DNA of 64,000 bases. Origin: Candidatus Melainabacteria bacterium. GTDB taxonomy: Bacteria > Cyanobacteriota > Vampirovibrionia > 2-02-FULL-35-15. How positions within the stretch are numbered: the stretch's first letter is position 1; every line of letters starts with the position of its first letter. Made by a program: the position numbers and the translations under genes. The notes under the pieces are model-generated. The model had not been told where the DNA came from and searched no databases. It was given only the letters and a program-made list of their open reading frames with translations. Location: assembly GCA_016193285.1 (NCBI GenBank), contig JACPSL010000038.1:1-64000 (forward strand), given 5' to 3'. Below, piece by piece: positions 63,474 to 64,000 of this stretch.

Positions 63474-64000
63474 ATGTTATTGAAACCACAAATAAAATTA
63501 GATACTGGCTTGTTAAAAAAATATTCTGTTAACATCCCTCGTTACACTAGCTATCCAACTGCACCAGAATGGACAAATAATTTTTCAAAAGAAGATTTGT
63601 TAAATGCAAATGAAATTGCAAATGAAAAACAGTCAGGAGTCTCACTTTATTTTCATTTGCCTTTTTGTGAAAGCAGGTGTCATTTTTGCGCATGTAATGT
63701 TGTTATAAGTAAGAAAAAATCAATTACGGAATCTTACCTGGAACACATAAAAAAAGAAATAAGAAATCTTAGTCAGTTAGTTCATAATAGTAGATTAGTT
63801 GAACAAATACATCTTGGCGGAGGAACACCTACTTACTTTAATCCTTTTGAATTAAATGCTCTTTTTACTACAGTAAGAGAAAGTTTTAACATCTCAAAAA
63901 ATTGTGAAATTAGTGTAGAAGCAGATCCAAGAGTAACTACTTATGAACACTTAGAATGTCTTTCAAAGCTAGGCTTTAATAGGCTTAGCATGGGCATCCA
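63474..64000 (+). CDS. hemN: Oxygen-independent coproporphyrinogen III oxidase/dehydrogenase (partial)
   Basis: Cut by the window end; 175 codons are visible from ATG 63474. The start matches the family (LLKKYSVNIPRYTSYPTAPE). A radical-SAM cluster motif CxxxCxxCxC is in FHLPFCESRCHFCACNVVIS, followed by EQIHLGGGTPTYF and SVEADPR and LGFNRLSMGIQ. YTSYPTAP is typical of HemN itself rather than HemW, and Cys after CxxxCxxC adds support. It acts after hemE in heme synthesis under anoxia. Confidence 0.92.
   Translation, partial: MLLKPQIKLDTGLLKKYSVNIPRYTSYPTAPEWTNNFSKEDLLNANEIANEKQSGVSLYFHLPFCESRCHFCACNVVISKKKSITESYLEHIKKEIRNLSQLVHNSRLVEQIHLGGGTPTYFNPFELNALFTTVRESFNISKNCEISVEADPRVTTYEHLECLSKLGFNRLSMGI

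Noticed and set aside
1-64000. CRISPR array, rRNA, tRNA, prophage or intact insertion sequence
   Set aside because: I found no regularly spaced 25-40 nt repeats, no tRNA T-arm pattern with cloverleaf, no rRNA motifs and no transposase or phage structural gene. Heptamer and octamer arrays have no spacers.

Overview
The window is a compact, AT-rich, gene-dense bacterial chromosome segment carrying about 60 genes, mostly housekeeping. The combination of genes (citramalate synthase, MtnA, a fused-type KorAB 2-oxoacid:ferredoxin oxidoreductase, a geranylgeranyl-reductase-family flavoprotein, DUF1802, DUF4127, many secreted proteins) together with heptanucleotide tandem repeats and GTAGAG...CTCTAC palindromes of a style I associate with cyanobacteria suggests a non-photosynthetic cyanobacterial relative (Melainabacteria/Vampirovibrionia-type). 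That placement is inference: no rRNA, tRNA or photosynthesis gene is visible.

Layout. 1-6.3 kb is a scrap zone: a frameshifted partial gene, a VapB-like antitoxin with a deleted VapC, cimA, dprA, a tail of a UDP-sugar decarboxylase fused to a 42-nt copy of the sigma-factor 3' end, a frameshifted hypothetical and a second broken PIN toxin. 6.3-13 kb has a FliA/WhiG-type sigma factor, ElbB-like and DUF1802 proteins and a 1224-residue kelch-type secreted protein. 13-25 kb: rlmN, a CtpA protease, CCA/poly(A) polymerase, penicillin-acylase family protein, a FliH/SctL-like stator protein, purL and a SirB1-type protein. 25-39 kb: two overlapping small lipoproteins, an M23 endopeptidase, a HAD phosphatase, mtnA, a 20-residue peptide transcription unit, two trypsin-like proteases, a degenerate GT5 glycosyltransferase, a phosphodiesterase, purB and an aldehyde dehydrogenase. 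39-49 kb: SWIB protein, three thioredoxin-fold exported proteins, DUF4127, argS, a prmC operon, a geranylgeranyl-reductase family gene and two tiny membrane proteins. 49-64 kb: pstCA, a duplicated-domain protein, an XRE regulator, a solitary atpG, korAB, a large secreted protein, glmS, hemE and the start of hemN.

Four things stand out. (1) A 27-28 nt palindrome (GTAGAG...CTCTAC) occurs at eight places, seven of them in frame inside conserved genes (three in mtnA, one each in rlmN, a DUF4127 gene, argS and prmC), like the selfish palindromic elements of Rickettsia. (2) Seven- and eight-nucleotide tandem repeats are scattered between genes and also inside purL, prmC, glmS and two signal-peptide coding regions. 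(3) At least 13 genes have a TATAAT-like box only 6-9 nt before the start codon and no Shine-Dalgarno sequence, implying widespread leaderless mRNA; one such box is symmetric and serves two divergent genes. (4) There is a well-formed 20-codon transcription unit with a strong ribosome-binding site and terminator, plus several small genes (two of 43 codons) that ordinary length cutoffs miss. Paired operators upstream of small genes (TGTAACC-N3-GGTTACA and AACTATATATAGTT) are also clear.
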